Below, in pieces: positions 48,735 through 57,560 of a DNA stretch of 64,000 bases. Below the pieces are notes generated by a model. The model saw nothing but the letters and a program-made list of their open reading frames with translations, ran no database searches and had not been told where the DNA came from. The position numbers and the translations under genes were made by a program. The first letter of the stretch is position 1. Every line of letters begins with the position of its first letter. This stretch comes from Gammaproteobacteria bacterium (GTDB taxonomy: Bacteria > Pseudomonadota > Gammaproteobacteria > SZUA-152), in NCBI GenBank assembly GCA_013152545.1, contig JAADGF010000068.1, forward strand, positions 62,001-126,000. Reading direction: 5' to 3'.

Positions 48735-49745
48735 ATGCAAGAAACTGCAACACCGAATACTCCCTTAAACGCCATGCACTCTATCGACCAGGTCTATGAA
48801 CTGATTGAGCATGACATGGGCCTGGTTAACCAGCTGATTAAAACACGCCTTCACTCTGAAGTCGCATTAATTAACCAGTTAAGCAACTATATCATTTATA
48901 GCGGTGGTAAAAGGTTACGTCCGGTACTCGTGCTATTATCGGCTAAAGCATTTGACTACCAGGGTCACCAGCACACTAATCTTGCCGCCATCATAGAATT
49001 CATCCATACAGCCACTCTATTGCACGATGATGTTGTCGACGCCTCCCAAAAGCGCCGCGGCAATGATACTGCGAATGCCATATGGGGTAATGAAACAGCT
49101 GTTCTAGTAGGGGATTTTTTATACTCGCGGGCGTTCCAAATGATGGTAGACGCTAACAATATGCGAATCATGGAAATTCTTTCCAATGCCACCAACACCA
49201 TCGCCGAGGGAGAGGTCTTACAACTCCTTAACTGCCATGACCCCGATACTACCGAGCAACGCTACATGGATGTAATTCATTACAAAACCGCCAAACTTTT
49301 CGAAGCAGCGGGGCAATTAGGTGCAATCATCGCAGTTACTGCACCAGAACAAGAAATGGCCATGGCAAAGTACGGTATGCATCTTGGCACCGCGTTTCAA
49401 TTGGTGGATGACGTATTGGACTACAGCGCCTCATCACAAACAATTGGTAAAAATATCGGTGATGACCTGGCAGAAGGAAATCCCACGCTACCGCTAATCC
49501 GTGCAATGACAACGGGCAGCAAAGCCCAATCAAACATTATCCGCCACGCAATAACACACGGCGGCCGTGAAAATATAGAACAAGTCATGGATGCCATTGC
49601 CTTCACTGATGCGATCGAATATACCGCCCACAAAGCCCGAGAAGAAGCTAACAAAGCCATCGACATGTTACGTAATATTCCCGATTCAACCTACAGAGAC
49701 GCATTATCCTCTCTGGCAGAATTTTCGGTAAGCCGTACTTATTAA
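48735..49745 (+). CDS. ispB: octaprenyl diphosphate synthase
   Basis: trans-Polyprenyl diphosphate synthase that makes the quinone side chain. 336 residues. The first Asp-rich motif is LLHDDVVDASQKRRG and the second LVDDVLDYS. Other marks are SGGKRLRPVL and the HYKTAKLFEAA segment. The start could also be the ATG at residue 14 (MHSIDQVYELI). Divergent from rplU, the common order. Its product length (C40 or other) cannot be read here. Confidence 0.95.
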   Translation: MQETATPNTPLNAMHSIDQVYELIEHDMGLVNQLIKTRLHSEVALINQLSNYIIYSGGKRLRPVLVLLSAKAFDYQGHQHTNLAAIIEFIHTATLLHDDVVDASQKRRGNDTANAIWGNETAVLVGDFLYSRAFQMMVDANNMRIMEILSNATNTIAEGEVLQLLNCHDPDTTEQRYMDVIHYKTAKLFEAAGQLGAIIAVTAPEQEMAMAKYGMHLGTAFQLVDDVLDYSASSQTIGKNIGDDLAEGNPTLPLIRAMTTGSKAQSNIIRHAITHGGRENIEQVMDAIAFTDAIEYTAHKAREEANKAIDMLRNIPDSTYRDALSSLAEFSVSRTY

Positions 49746-49841
49746 ACCAACCTAAAACCCTTTACGCCAATGCATTGATGAAGATGAGAATCAACTGCCA
49801 CCATATCGATAAAAACGTTATTCTCACACTTAAAGTACCAC

Positions 49842-49918
49842 CGGAGTGTAGCTCAGCTTGGTAGAGCACCGCCTTCGGGAGGCGGGGGTCGAAGGTTCAA
49901 ATCCTTTCACTCCGACCA
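49842..49918 (+). tRNA. tRNA-Pro (anticodon CGG)
   Basis: 77 bases. The acceptor stem CGGAGTG pairs with CACTCCG, followed by ACCA encoded in the genome. The anticodon arm is CCGCC-TTCGGGA-GGCGG with CGG at the middle of the loop. The T arm contains GGTTCAAATCC. All stems are intact. Confidence 0.97.
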
Positions 49919-49952
49919 CTTCACTTCTAACACAAATAAAGCCCATCACATG

Positions 49953-49976
49953 ATCCTAAATTAATCAGTTGGACGA
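49953..49976 (+). repeat. stray family B end
   Basis: TCCTAAATTAATCAGTTGGA matches the outer end of family B elements. No partner end is seen within 300 bases. It lies 35 bases after tRNA-Pro. Confidence 0.6.
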
Positions 49977-50134
49977 CATAATGAGAGCAACCACTCTATT
50001 TTTAGCAAAGATGGTAAAAAAATACTTCAAATAATTTCACACAATTTAAAACTGAAAAAATACTCGACGAATGAATTTAGGTTTAACCCAAAAAACCCGG
50101 TTGGATACAGGACAAAGACAGGCCGTACTTGCGT

Positions 50135-50941
50135 CTATAAAAATTCACCAATAAACTTTGATACCGGTTTCGTGAAATTATTGTCAGTCCAATAGGCGCT
50201 GTGACAAGCCGGATTCCAACCTGAAAATAAACCACCCACATTAATTGCAATATCATCATCAACGGTGTTGGCATAATCAGCATTTATAGCCTTCAAAGGA
50301 TAACCGAGTATGTCATCAGGATCGTAATAATTTTTCCACTTCGCCTTACTTTTGTATTCATCACTCAAGAATTGCCCCGGAAAATCTATCGGTACCACTT
50401 TTTGATAGGCAAAAGTGAATAGCGGTATATTGCAACCAAAAGTAACCATACCCGCCAGGTACTTCATTTTTTCGAAAGCACTGATGTCATCATCGACTGT
50501 ATTTTGCATATCCCAAATATAATTTGACATAATATGCCCACCCAAAGAGTGAGCCAGCACAATCAGAGGGCAATCATGCTCTTCCAGACTCACTCGATAA
50601 AGGTCACTTACTTTTTCTTTCACTCTTTCATGTATTCTCTCGTAAGCATTGTTTTCATTACCGCTTACCTTTTGATAGGCGGTTGCATCACCGAGAGCAG
50701 TCAACGTGAACTTTCTTAAATCAACAAAATCAATATCGTGATTTTTTTTTGCCTCGTTCAAGTATTTAGATTGCGCAGGTTCCAAGATATCTGCCCAATA
50801 AACAGGTTTCCAAGCAATCGAATTAGGGTCTTTAGATAAACGAGATACCCTATTATTTAATTCCTCTATCATCTCTTCGGCAAAATGCTGGCCTTGAGAT
50901 CCCATTCCATGAACGACCAATACTGCAATTTTTTTTCTCAT
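50135..50941 (-). CDS. alpha/beta hydrolase of unknown substrate
   Basis: 268 residues, no signal peptide. The oxyanion-hole motif HGMGSQGQHF is at residues 11-20. The nucleophile elbow is AHSLGGHI (Ser near 131). The acid is probably Asp in YDPDDILGYPL and the base His in ACHSAYW near the end. The family looks like esterase/lipase-type cytosolic hydrolases. It is not obviously in an operon: 170 bases of repeat C3 and more lie upstream. Confidence 0.78.
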   Translation of the reverse strand: MRKKIAVLVVHGMGSQGQHFAEEMIEELNNRVSRLSKDPNSIAWKPVYWADILEPAQSKYLNEAKKNHDIDFVDLRKFTLTALGDATAYQKVSGNENNAYERIHERVKEKVSDLYRVSLEEHDCPLIVLAHSLGGHIMSNYIWDMQNTVDDDISAFEKMKYLAGMVTFGCNIPLFTFAYQKVVPIDFPGQFLSDEYKSKAKWKNYYDPDDILGYPLKAINADYANTVDDDIAINVGGLFSGWNPACHSAYWTDNNFTKPVSKFIGEFL

Positions 50942-50972
50942 AACAATCTCCCTTATAATAATTATTGTAACT

Positions 50973-51095
50973 ACTCAGCTTGATTTTTTAAATATTCAGT
51001 AACAGTTCAAATTACCTTTGATTTGTTCAAATATAAAGATGAAAGTGCGGTGTTTATCGCTATCAATAAGCATTTTTGACGCCGCTTTTTCACAG
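50973..51095 (+). repeat. dispersed repeat family C, copy C3
   Basis: Shares CTCAGCTTGA, TTAAATATTCAGTAAC, CAAATTACCTTTGATTTGTT and AAGCATTTTTGACGCC with copies C1 and C2. It lies just upstream of the alpha/beta hydrolase gene. Confidence 0.8.
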
Positions 51096-51313
51096 TAACC
51101 GGGCGAATTAACGCTAAGCTGAGTAAGTACTAATTAGTTACCTCAAAACACCACATAGCAACGAAATACGCAAAACAGCATAGCATTATTGGCGCTGTAT
51201 CAAAATTGTTAGGTTTTCACCTCACATCCGGAAAATGAGCTAATTGAAATGTAACACAAACATAGCATCACATGCAGCCAAACACCGCACACCTAAAATG
51301 TAAATATTTAACA

Positions 51314-51706
51314 CTATTTAGCCTTATCTCCTGAGTCGCCCCCTCGTTTTTTCTTCACCGACGTTGGATGTATAAGCGCATACTCCACGGCCATGTTAAC
51401 CCAGTATCGCAACACTTTCATGTCAGTTAACATTGTATTTGGTAACACCACGTATTCTTTTTTAATTGGGCCCTTGGAAAAATAGCGTAATTTTTTTGCA
51501 CCTTCCTCTTTCAACAATACCCCTCTTAATTGCTCAGGTAACTTTATTGCAAAACCAGCCGGGGTTAAGGAAACACAAATTCTGCCATCAGCATATACTG
51601 CCGCACCACTAAAAAAATGCTTGCACTTGATATCGACGCCGTTAAACTGACGGGCAGTTACCTGTTTCATTATTATCGACAATTGCTCCAAGTATTCCTT
51701 AGTCAT
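51314..51706 (-). CDS. TfoX N-terminal domain-like protein
   Basis: 130 residues from the ATG at 51706. The TfoX_N pattern is clear: VDIKCKHFFSGAAVYADGRI, then AIKLPEQLRGVL and KEYVVLPNTMLTD. It has a basic tail (KKKRGGD). TfoX proteins regulate competence, but single-domain versions are widespread with unknown function, and the C-terminal TfoX domain is absent here. An AAGGAG box lies 11 bases upstream. Confidence 0.78.
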   Translation of the reverse strand: MTKEYLEQLSIIMKQVTARQFNGVDIKCKHFFSGAAVYADGRICVSLTPAGFAIKLPEQLRGVLLKEEGAKKLRYFSKGPIKKEYVVLPNTMLTDMKVLRYWVNMAVEYALIHPTSVKKKRGGDSGDKAK

Positions 51707-51815
51707 GCCTAAATACACTCCTTATAATAACGTTCAGAAAACTGACGTGGCGCTTTTTCAGACCAACAGCACTGCCGTATTAATTGAGCCCTCCTAAGCT
51801 GAAAGACAGAAATAT

Positions 51816-52703
51816 TCATGGGTTATTGCTTTTTTGAAGTATAACCGTCGCAGCAGCTGAAATTAAAATACCAGGAATAACAGTCGTAGAAATTAATGTT
51901 CCGTCAATCACAAACAGCAGTATTGCAACCAGTGCTGGATTCAAGTAAATGTAGGCATTCACTCGACTGGGGCCAAGAACAATTGTCGTTTTTTGATATA
52001 AATAAACCGTTACAAGTGTTGCCCCAACAATAAGATAAGTCATATGCAAGACTGCATAACCTTGCATCAAATCCCATTGCAGTGGTTGGCCTGAAAACAA
52101 TAATGCAAGCACCATCCAAAACGAACCACCAACCAAGGTGCAAAACACCAAAACAATCAATTCGTCGTTTCGATAAAATAATTTCATGGTTATTGAATAG
52201 CAGCACATTGATAATGCACCAAGCAGGAAGATGACATCCCCCTTATTGAGAGAAAACCGCAACAACAATTCCAGCTGACCATCAAAAATAACCCAAATAG
52301 CCCCTAAAGCCCCCAGCAAATAAACCAACACTTGTTTGCTGGTAATTCTGCTTTGCAAAAAAACAGCGGACAAAAATGCAGTAATGAGAGGAACCAAGGT
52401 AAATAATGCCCCTGTGTTTAACGACGTTGTTGTATTTAATGATTCAAATAAAGCGATAAAAAATGCAGCATAGAATATGCTTATTATCATCGCTCTCGGT
52501 AACGTTGATAATATTTTTTCCCGCCATTTTTTCTTAAAAAAAACAATCGGAATTAATAGTAGGGAAGCGCCAACAAAGCGTAATAAGGTAAGCGAAAATG
52601 GGTTAATAATTCCCGCCAGCCTCGCAGACGCTAAAAAGGAACCTGCCACCAGAATTGTTGCAAGCAGAAGCAAAAAATGAGATCTAACTTCAGTAGTATT
52701 CAT
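51816..52703 (-). CDS. EamA/DMT-family transporter
   Basis: 295 residues with ten predicted membrane helices in two EamA repeats (about 8-135 and 150-285). Marks are the N-terminal ATILVAGSFLASARLAG and the second-half motif ASRVNAYIYLNPALVA-like sequence (seen as PSRVNAYIYLNPALV). It is probably an exporter of amino acids or metabolites; the substrate cannot be read. Single gene. Confidence 0.88.
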   Translation of the reverse strand: MNTTEVRSHFLLLLATILVAGSFLASARLAGIINPFSLTLLRFVGASLLLIPIVFFKKKWREKILSTLPRAMIISIFYAAFFIALFESLNTTTSLNTGALFTLVPLITAFLSAVFLQSRITSKQVLVYLLGALGAIWVIFDGQLELLLRFSLNKGDVIFLLGALSMCCYSITMKLFYRNDELIVLVFCTLVGGSFWMVLALLFSGQPLQWDLMQGYAVLHMTYLIVGATLVTVYLYQKTTIVLGPSRVNAYIYLNPALVAILLFVIDGTLISTTVIPGILISAAATVILQKSNNP

Positions 52704-52908
52704 TTAGTGATAGTTATTCAGAAGTAAAACAAGTGGCTTTCAAAGTGATTGCGGCAATCAATAATAAATAGCCCCAACAAGAGAAAAAATACGGCTAAAA
52801 AGCTGTATCAAACAATAAAAGACGCTAGCGAGGCGTCAAAAAAATCTAAAGGCATTAAACCGTATTTTTATGCACTATCGATACAGCCTGGAAACCCATC
52901 GAACACAA

Positions 52909-53814
52909 CTAGCCACTCACTCTTCGCAACAATTCAATTGAAGCGTCAACTTCCACTTTGCGAATTGCAACACTTTCAATGTTACACCCAACAGGAATTC
53001 CCTTTTCATCCGCAAAGGCTTTTAACTCAAGCCAGTTTTTCTCAGAAAAATCAATGGATTTTTGCAAAATATCATTTGAATGAATCAACTCATTTTCCAA
53101 CCACTTGGGAATACTAATCCCCAACCATTTCATAAATTGAAGCGTTTTAAGAGAACCGCAAGGCGTTAACGTTAACAGTATTGGCACAAGTGGAATATTA
53201 TGTTCTTGTCCATAATAATAGTATTCAGACAAAAAATTCTTTGCTGCATTTACATCATAAACACCTTGTGAAACAAAAAAGGCACAACCCTGCGACATTT
53301 TATTAAATACTCTAACATGCTCATCACCTTTACGCTGATGTCGCTCTGGAATTGTGACCCCCCCCAAAAGTAGATCACCATTAATTGCCGCTTTTAGTTT
53401 GTAGGCATCGCTCATTGACAAAGTAACAGCCTGAGACTTGGATGCTGCACCAACAAATACAGCCAAATTATCTTCTGAAGATGCCTTTACAAGAAACTGT
53501 GATAACTCTGATTCACTATACTTTCCCACCGACCGGTAAATGATTTTAGGAATAGGCAACGAATAGAGATATTCATTGCTATAAGAAAATGAATCCAACG
53601 TTTCCATAAAAGGGAACGGCCGTTCTTCCGTTGTACGCGTTTTTTCATCCTGGATATCATAGAGGATTAAACCATCGATATTAAGCGATTGTAATCTTTG
53701 TAGTTGTCGAGACGCGATTTCCTTTATTTTCTCTGAGTTCGTACCCTTTTTAGGCGGAGTAATACCGTAAAGAACAATTCCACTTTCTCTGTTTCTTATT
53801 TTATCAACTAACAT
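52909..53814 (-). CDS. methylenetetrahydrofolate reductase-like protein
   Basis: 301 residues with a TIM-barrel pattern of the MTHFR family: LYGITPPKKGTNSEKI, GLILYDIQDEKTR, IIYRSVGKYSE, LLGGVTIPERHQRKGDE, GCAFFVSQGVYD and LVPILLTLTP. This departs from E. coli MetF (for example no clear EFFPP start), so it belongs to a side branch. Possible roles are folate-linked methyl metabolism or another flavin-dependent reduction. No neighbour hints at the path. Confidence 0.72.
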   Translation of the reverse strand: MLVDKIRNRESGIVLYGITPPKKGTNSEKIKEIASRQLQRLQSLNIDGLILYDIQDEKTRTTEERPFPFMETLDSFSYSNEYLYSLPIPKIIYRSVGKYSESELSQFLVKASSEDNLAVFVGAASKSQAVTLSMSDAYKLKAAINGDLLLGGVTIPERHQRKGDEHVRVFNKMSQGCAFFVSQGVYDVNAAKNFLSEYYYYGQEHNIPLVPILLTLTPCGSLKTLQFMKWLGISIPKWLENELIHSNDILQKSIDFSEKNWLELKAFADEKGIPVGCNIESVAIRKVEVDASIELLRRVSG

Positions 53815-54263
53815 AAAACCTCTGTAATAGGAAAACCCGTCTATGTGAGACGCTTTGCTACAGCGACCCTAAGCGATTACAATTCAATCATATAAAATCG
53901 ATTATTTCATGTTAAGCACATCAAAAACGGGCACTGCGACCAAATCTTTTTCTTCGATACCTCAGCGAAGCCATGAAAAACCAAACGCGGACCGCCATTC
54001 CCATTGATGCCCTGTCACCATCATCAAAAAACGCCTCGACATGAAAGACCAAACTCTACACAATAACGCTACCGATTGTAAGCCTCACCCGAGTACTCGA
54101 AGAACCCGGAAAAAGCAGTTCGACGTATCAAAAAACTGTACTGACATGCTTTGTAAAGCAACTGATTTTTTCAGGTTTAACGACAAATATGGTATATTTT
54201 CATTTCCAGCTGACCGCTGGAAGTAATGATCTGAGACACCAATACCGCACTAAGGAATGCACA
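53815..54263. other. intergenic region before narK
   Basis: About 450 bp between divergent genes. I looked for an FNR-type site (TTGAT-N4-ATCAA) and saw none convincing. A possible ribosome site AAGGA is at 54252. No repeat family recognised. Confidence 0.4.
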
Positions 54264-55736
54264 ATGTCGCCGCAAAGACTTAACATCCTCGACCTGAGCA
54301 AGCAAAACATCCGTATCCTGCACTACACATGGTTCGCCTTTTTCATGACCTTCGTGGTCTGGTTGGGGCTAGGCCCTATGATGCCCTTTATTAAAGAAGC
54401 GCTGAATCTCACGGATCAACAGGCCAAGGTACTACTAATCCTCAATGTCGCCATGACAATTCCCGCCCGCATTGTAGTCGGTATGCTGGTGGATAAACTG
54501 GGGCCTCGTATCATGTACACCAGCATTCTGATGCTGGGTGGCACGATCAGTATCGCCTTTGCTTGGGCAAACGACTACCAGACACTCTCCATATTGCGTT
54601 TTCTTTCAGGTTTTATCGGAGCAGGATTCGTGGTGGGCATTCGTATGATCGGTGAATGGTTTCCGGCCAGACAAACAGGCCTGGCACAAGGCATCTATGG
54701 CGGCTGGGGTAATTTCGGCTCTGCTGGCGCGGCATTTACCTTACCCTTCATCGCCGCCAACCTGGGCGGTGATGACGCTTGGCGCTATGCCCTTACCCTT
54801 GCCAGCCTAGTCGCCATCGGTTATGGCATCGTTTACTACTTTATCGTCAGCGACACCCCCAAAGGTTCAACCTATTTCAAGCCAAAAAAAACGGGCGCCA
54901 TGGAAGTAACCAGTGGTGGCGACCTAGTGTTATACATACTCATGAATATCCCCCTGTTCCTAGCCCTGGGGCTGCTAGCCTGGAAGCTGTCTCCTAGCAA
55001 CATGAACATGATCGATAATATTACGACTTATGTCATCTATGGAGCACTGGCAAGCATCTATGCCGGCCAGGTATGGAAAATCTGGCACATCAACCGTCAT
55101 GTACTAAAAACCCCGGTACCAGAACTCCACCGCTACAAATTCAAACAGGTGGCTATTCTCGATTGGGCTTATCTGGTGACTTTCGGTACCGAACTGGCCG
55201 TCGTATCCATGCTGGCCATGTTCTACGTTTCCTGGTTCGATGTACCAAAAGTAACCGCTGCCTTACTGGCCGGTATTTACCCCTTCATTAACCTTTTCGC
55301 CCGTCCAGGCGGAGGCTGGATCAGCGACAAAATTGGCCGCCGCCGCACCCTGATCATCGTCTTTAGCGGCATCACTGGCAGCTTTTTACTACTGGGCACT
55401 GTCAGTGAGGCATGGCCAGTATGGCTGGTAGTGGGCCTCACCATTGTCGGTGGCATCTTTTCCAAAGCTGGCTCAGGTGCCGTCTATGCCATGGTACCCC
55501 TCGTACAACGACGCATGACCGGACAAATCGCCGGCATGGCCGGCGCCTTCGGTAACGTTGGTGCCGTCATGTTCCTCACCGTCAATTCCCTGGTGAATTA
55601 CGATCAGTTTTTCCTGTTTATCGGGATCGTGTCCGCCGTGGTATTTGCTCTTATTTTCATTTTTCTGGAAGAGCCAAAAGGCACGATGACAGAGATCATG
55701 CCTGATGGTACAGTGCAGATGCTTGAAGTAAACTAG
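54264..55736 (+). CDS. narK: NarK-type nitrate/nitrite MFS transporter
   Basis: 490 residues from the ATG at 54264 with AAGGA upstream. It has 12 membrane helices. Signature segments of the nitrate/nitrite porter family are VVGIRMIGEWFPARQTGLAQ, GIYGGWGNFGSAGAA, ARPGGGWISDKIGRRR and GAFGNVGAVMFL. It should move nitrate with protons or exchange nitrate for nitrite. No nitrate reductase or regulator lies in the window. By eye its codons are clearly more GC-rich than its neighbours, which may point to transfer. A hairpin terminator follows. Confidence 0.93.
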   Translation: MSPQRLNILDLSKQNIRILHYTWFAFFMTFVVWLGLGPMMPFIKEALNLTDQQAKVLLILNVAMTIPARIVVGMLVDKLGPRIMYTSILMLGGTISIAFAWANDYQTLSILRFLSGFIGAGFVVGIRMIGEWFPARQTGLAQGIYGGWGNFGSAGAAFTLPFIAANLGGDDAWRYALTLASLVAIGYGIVYYFIVSDTPKGSTYFKPKKTGAMEVTSGGDLVLYILMNIPLFLALGLLAWKLSPSNMNMIDNITTYVIYGALASIYAGQVWKIWHINRHVLKTPVPELHRYKFKQVAILDWAYLVTFGTELAVVSMLAMFYVSWFDVPKVTAALLAGIYPFINLFARPGGGWISDKIGRRRTLIIVFSGITGSFLLLGTVSEAWPVWLVVGLTIVGGIFSKAGSGAVYAMVPLVQRRMTGQIAGMAGAFGNVGAVMFLTVNSLVNYDQFFLFIGIVSAVVFALIFIFLEEPKGTMTEIMPDGTVQMLEVN

Positions 55737-55762
55737 CCAGAGAAGCCCCCTGTAAACTAAGA

Positions 55763-55790
55763 GAGGCCGTACTCCGGCCTCAGCTTTTCG
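55763..55790 (+). terminator. terminator after narK
   Basis: Perfect 7 bp stem GAGGCCG/CGGCCTC with a 5 base loop, followed by AGCTTTTCGCTTT. The T run is interrupted, so strength is uncertain. Confidence 0.65.
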
Positions 55791-55797
55791 CTTTACA

Positions 55798-55862
55798 TCC
55801 TAAATTAATCCGCTTCGGTTTGATGTTTAATGGTCTGTAAAAAATAAGTTGGACAGATTGGT
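55798..55862 (+). repeat. stray ends of family B and family D side by side
   Basis: TCCTAAATTAATC at 55798 matches a family B end. GGTCTGTAAAAAATAAGTTG followed by GACAGATTG at 55832-55860 matches the D1 left end and the D2 right end in inverse. No complete copy is present. Confidence 0.6.
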
Positions 55863-55911
55863 GACGACAAGAAAGTTTAGTAGTAATTGCATATCCTCTT
55901 CTTTGCTATGG

Positions 55912-56580
55912 TCATATTGCTTTTCTTTTCATTCCAATAAGTACAATTAAACCAGCACCAAATAACCAAACTGTTGCTGGAATAGGAATTACTGAAACAA
56001 TACCGTGACTTTGGAATTGAGAAGGCAATAACTGAACATCCCCACCTCCAAATGTTGCGAATATTGATGCATCACCAAACAAGTCAATATTTGTTGTACC
56101 ACTGGCACTGAAATCTAAAGTCGGTTTAGTAGTATGAAAAGATACAATCCCATTAACATCTATTACTTCAAAAAAATTAGTCGTTGTCGAAAAAGAAGGC
56201 AACGAAATTATAAAATTTGTAGTAGCCGAAAGCACATTTGCACTGATAGCCGCTAAATCTGGAATTGTTGCGTCAAAACTATAATCAAATTGCACTATGG
56301 AAAAAATATCTGAATAATTTAAAAGATTAACAACCTCTCCTGTCCCAATTGCTGCCTGGTGAGAAATATCATCTGCCCCACTTCCTAAGTCTAAAATCAT
56401 AGTTTCCGAAAGGGACATATTAAACCCACTAAAACTTTCTAAAGTAAAAATACCGCTAGTAACATTCTGTGAATCAATATTGAGAGAACTAGGAGGCATC
56501 AACCTAAACACCCCAGCATTTACTGACGAGTTAAACAAAAAAACAGTGAAAACCATAGCACATTTAACAAATACATTCAT
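55912..56580 (-). CDS. VPLPA/PEP-CTERM-type secreted protein
   Basis: 222 residues. A signal peptide (about 1-22, ending SVNA) starts the protein. The C-terminal sorting signal is VIPIPATVWLFGAGLIVLIG followed by MKRKAI: Pro motif, membrane helix, basic tail, as in VPLPA-CTERM proteins handled by an exosortase/archaeosortase-like system. The body (about 25-190) is a beta-rich, Ser/Thr/Asn-rich extracellular domain that I do not recognise. No exosortase gene is in the window. Confidence 0.82.
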   Translation of the reverse strand: MNVFVKCAMVFTVFLFNSSVNAGVFRLMPPSSLNIDSQNVTSGIFTLESFSGFNMSLSETMILDLGSGADDISHQAAIGTGEVVNLLNYSDIFSIVQFDYSFDATIPDLAAISANVLSATTNFIISLPSFSTTTNFFEVIDVNGIVSFHTTKPTLDFSASGTTNIDLFGDASIFATFGGGDVQLLPSQFQSHGIVSVIPIPATVWLFGAGLIVLIGMKRKAI

Positions 56581-56805
56581 TTCATTATCCTCCTAGTATT
56601 TCGCTAACAAAGTTTTTATTGGCTATCACGAAATTAAAATAGTCAGTAAATCCTAGTCGAGTAGTGCTCAAGCATACGTGATCTTAAATAACTGATGTTA
56701 TGTGTTATGCACCCTTGATTATGAATCAATGAGTTACGATTTTTCGTAAACACCATAGCCTGCATTCTTATGAAAGGTCTGCGTAGACACTCGTTAAGTA
56801 AAGAA

Positions 56806-56910
56806 TTACCGACCTGTTGTGCTCTCTTTAAAATTCCGTACGTCGGGCTTTCCCCAGTACAACGTCAAAAACAGGATACAGATAATACCTGCAACTACTG
56901 GCATTATCAT
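56806..56910 (-). CDS. possible 34-residue membrane peptide
   Basis: The frame starts with ATG ATA ATG at 56910 and runs to TAA at 56806. It would give a short hydrophobic segment (PVVAGIICILFLTLYW) with a basic, polar tail. It begins 38 bases after the end of the PEP-CTERM gene on the same strand. There is a weak TAGG upstream. It may be chance; only comparison with relatives can tell. Confidence 0.2.
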   Translation of the reverse strand: MIMPVVAGIICILFLTLYWGKPDVRNFKESTTGR

Positions 56911-56948
56911 TAACCTAGCCAGCGTACCGGCTCTACCACAGCAAAAGG

Positions 56949-57560
56949 CTACTGGTTCTTTTTACCGAACCGGCGACTTATAATGACCATCGGTAATAAT
57001 CCCAAGCCAAATAACACCAGTACCGTTGGTTCTGGCACTGTTACCATCGCAGTTTCAAGCCTTAAGTTTGAAACTGTCACTTTTGCTGTACTGCTCGTCC
57101 TTAACTCAAATTGCAGTCCTAACGTATCGCCAACCAATCCCGTTAAGTCAAATAACACGGTGCCTGAACCCGCACTACTTGTTAAAAACTCAAACCCGGC
57201 ACCCGCACTTAACCCACTGTCCACATCCAGCACAAAAGCGACAAACTCAATAACGCTATTACCACTGTCATTAGGCTTAACAAACTCAAAATCAAAAAGC
57301 AGATTGGTGCCCACACCCGCTAAAATAACTTCTGGATCACCAAGATCCGGGTCGTTGAACAGAACAACCGTGGCTGCGGACAAATCTTCGGCTAGGGTTG
57401 CTGATGAGCCATCCGCGGATACAGTGACGGTGGGATCTGGAAAAAAATCATTGAGATCAATTGGAATAACGGCAGCCAAACTGGCATGGGAAAAGAAAAG
57501 GAAAAATATAGCCAATACATTTCGACATGTAATCAGCTTGCCACGAACACTTAAACACAT
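56949..57560 (-). CDS. PEP-CTERM secreted protein
   Basis: 203 residues from the ATG at 57560, which has GAGGTG 7 bases upstream. The signal peptide spans about residues 1-30 (AIFFLFFSHASLAA). The C-terminal signal is VPEPTVLVLFGLGLLPMVII followed by SRRFGKKNQ, a clear PEP-CTERM tripartite signal. The body is a beta-rich extracellular domain with acidic, Asp/Ser-rich strands. Exosortase would cut at the PEP motif and the protein would be kept on or released from the surface, often with exopolysaccharide. Exosortase is not in the window. Confidence 0.85.
   Translation of the reverse strand: MCLSVRGKLITCRNVLAIFFLFFSHASLAAVIPIDLNDFFPDPTVTVSADGSSATLAEDLSAATVVLFNDPDLGDPEVILAGVGTNLLFDFEFVKPNDSGNSVIEFVAFVLDVDSGLSAGAGFEFLTSSAGSGTVLFDLTGLVGDTLGLQFELRTSSTAKVTVSNLRLETAMVTVPEPTVLVLFGLGLLPMVIISRRFGKKNQ

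Noticed and set aside
49842-50134. Possible integration site (att) at the 3' end of tRNA-Pro
   Set aside because: I looked downstream for a repeat of the tRNA 3' end (TTCAAATCC, CACTCCGACCA) and found none; no integrase other than XerD is present.
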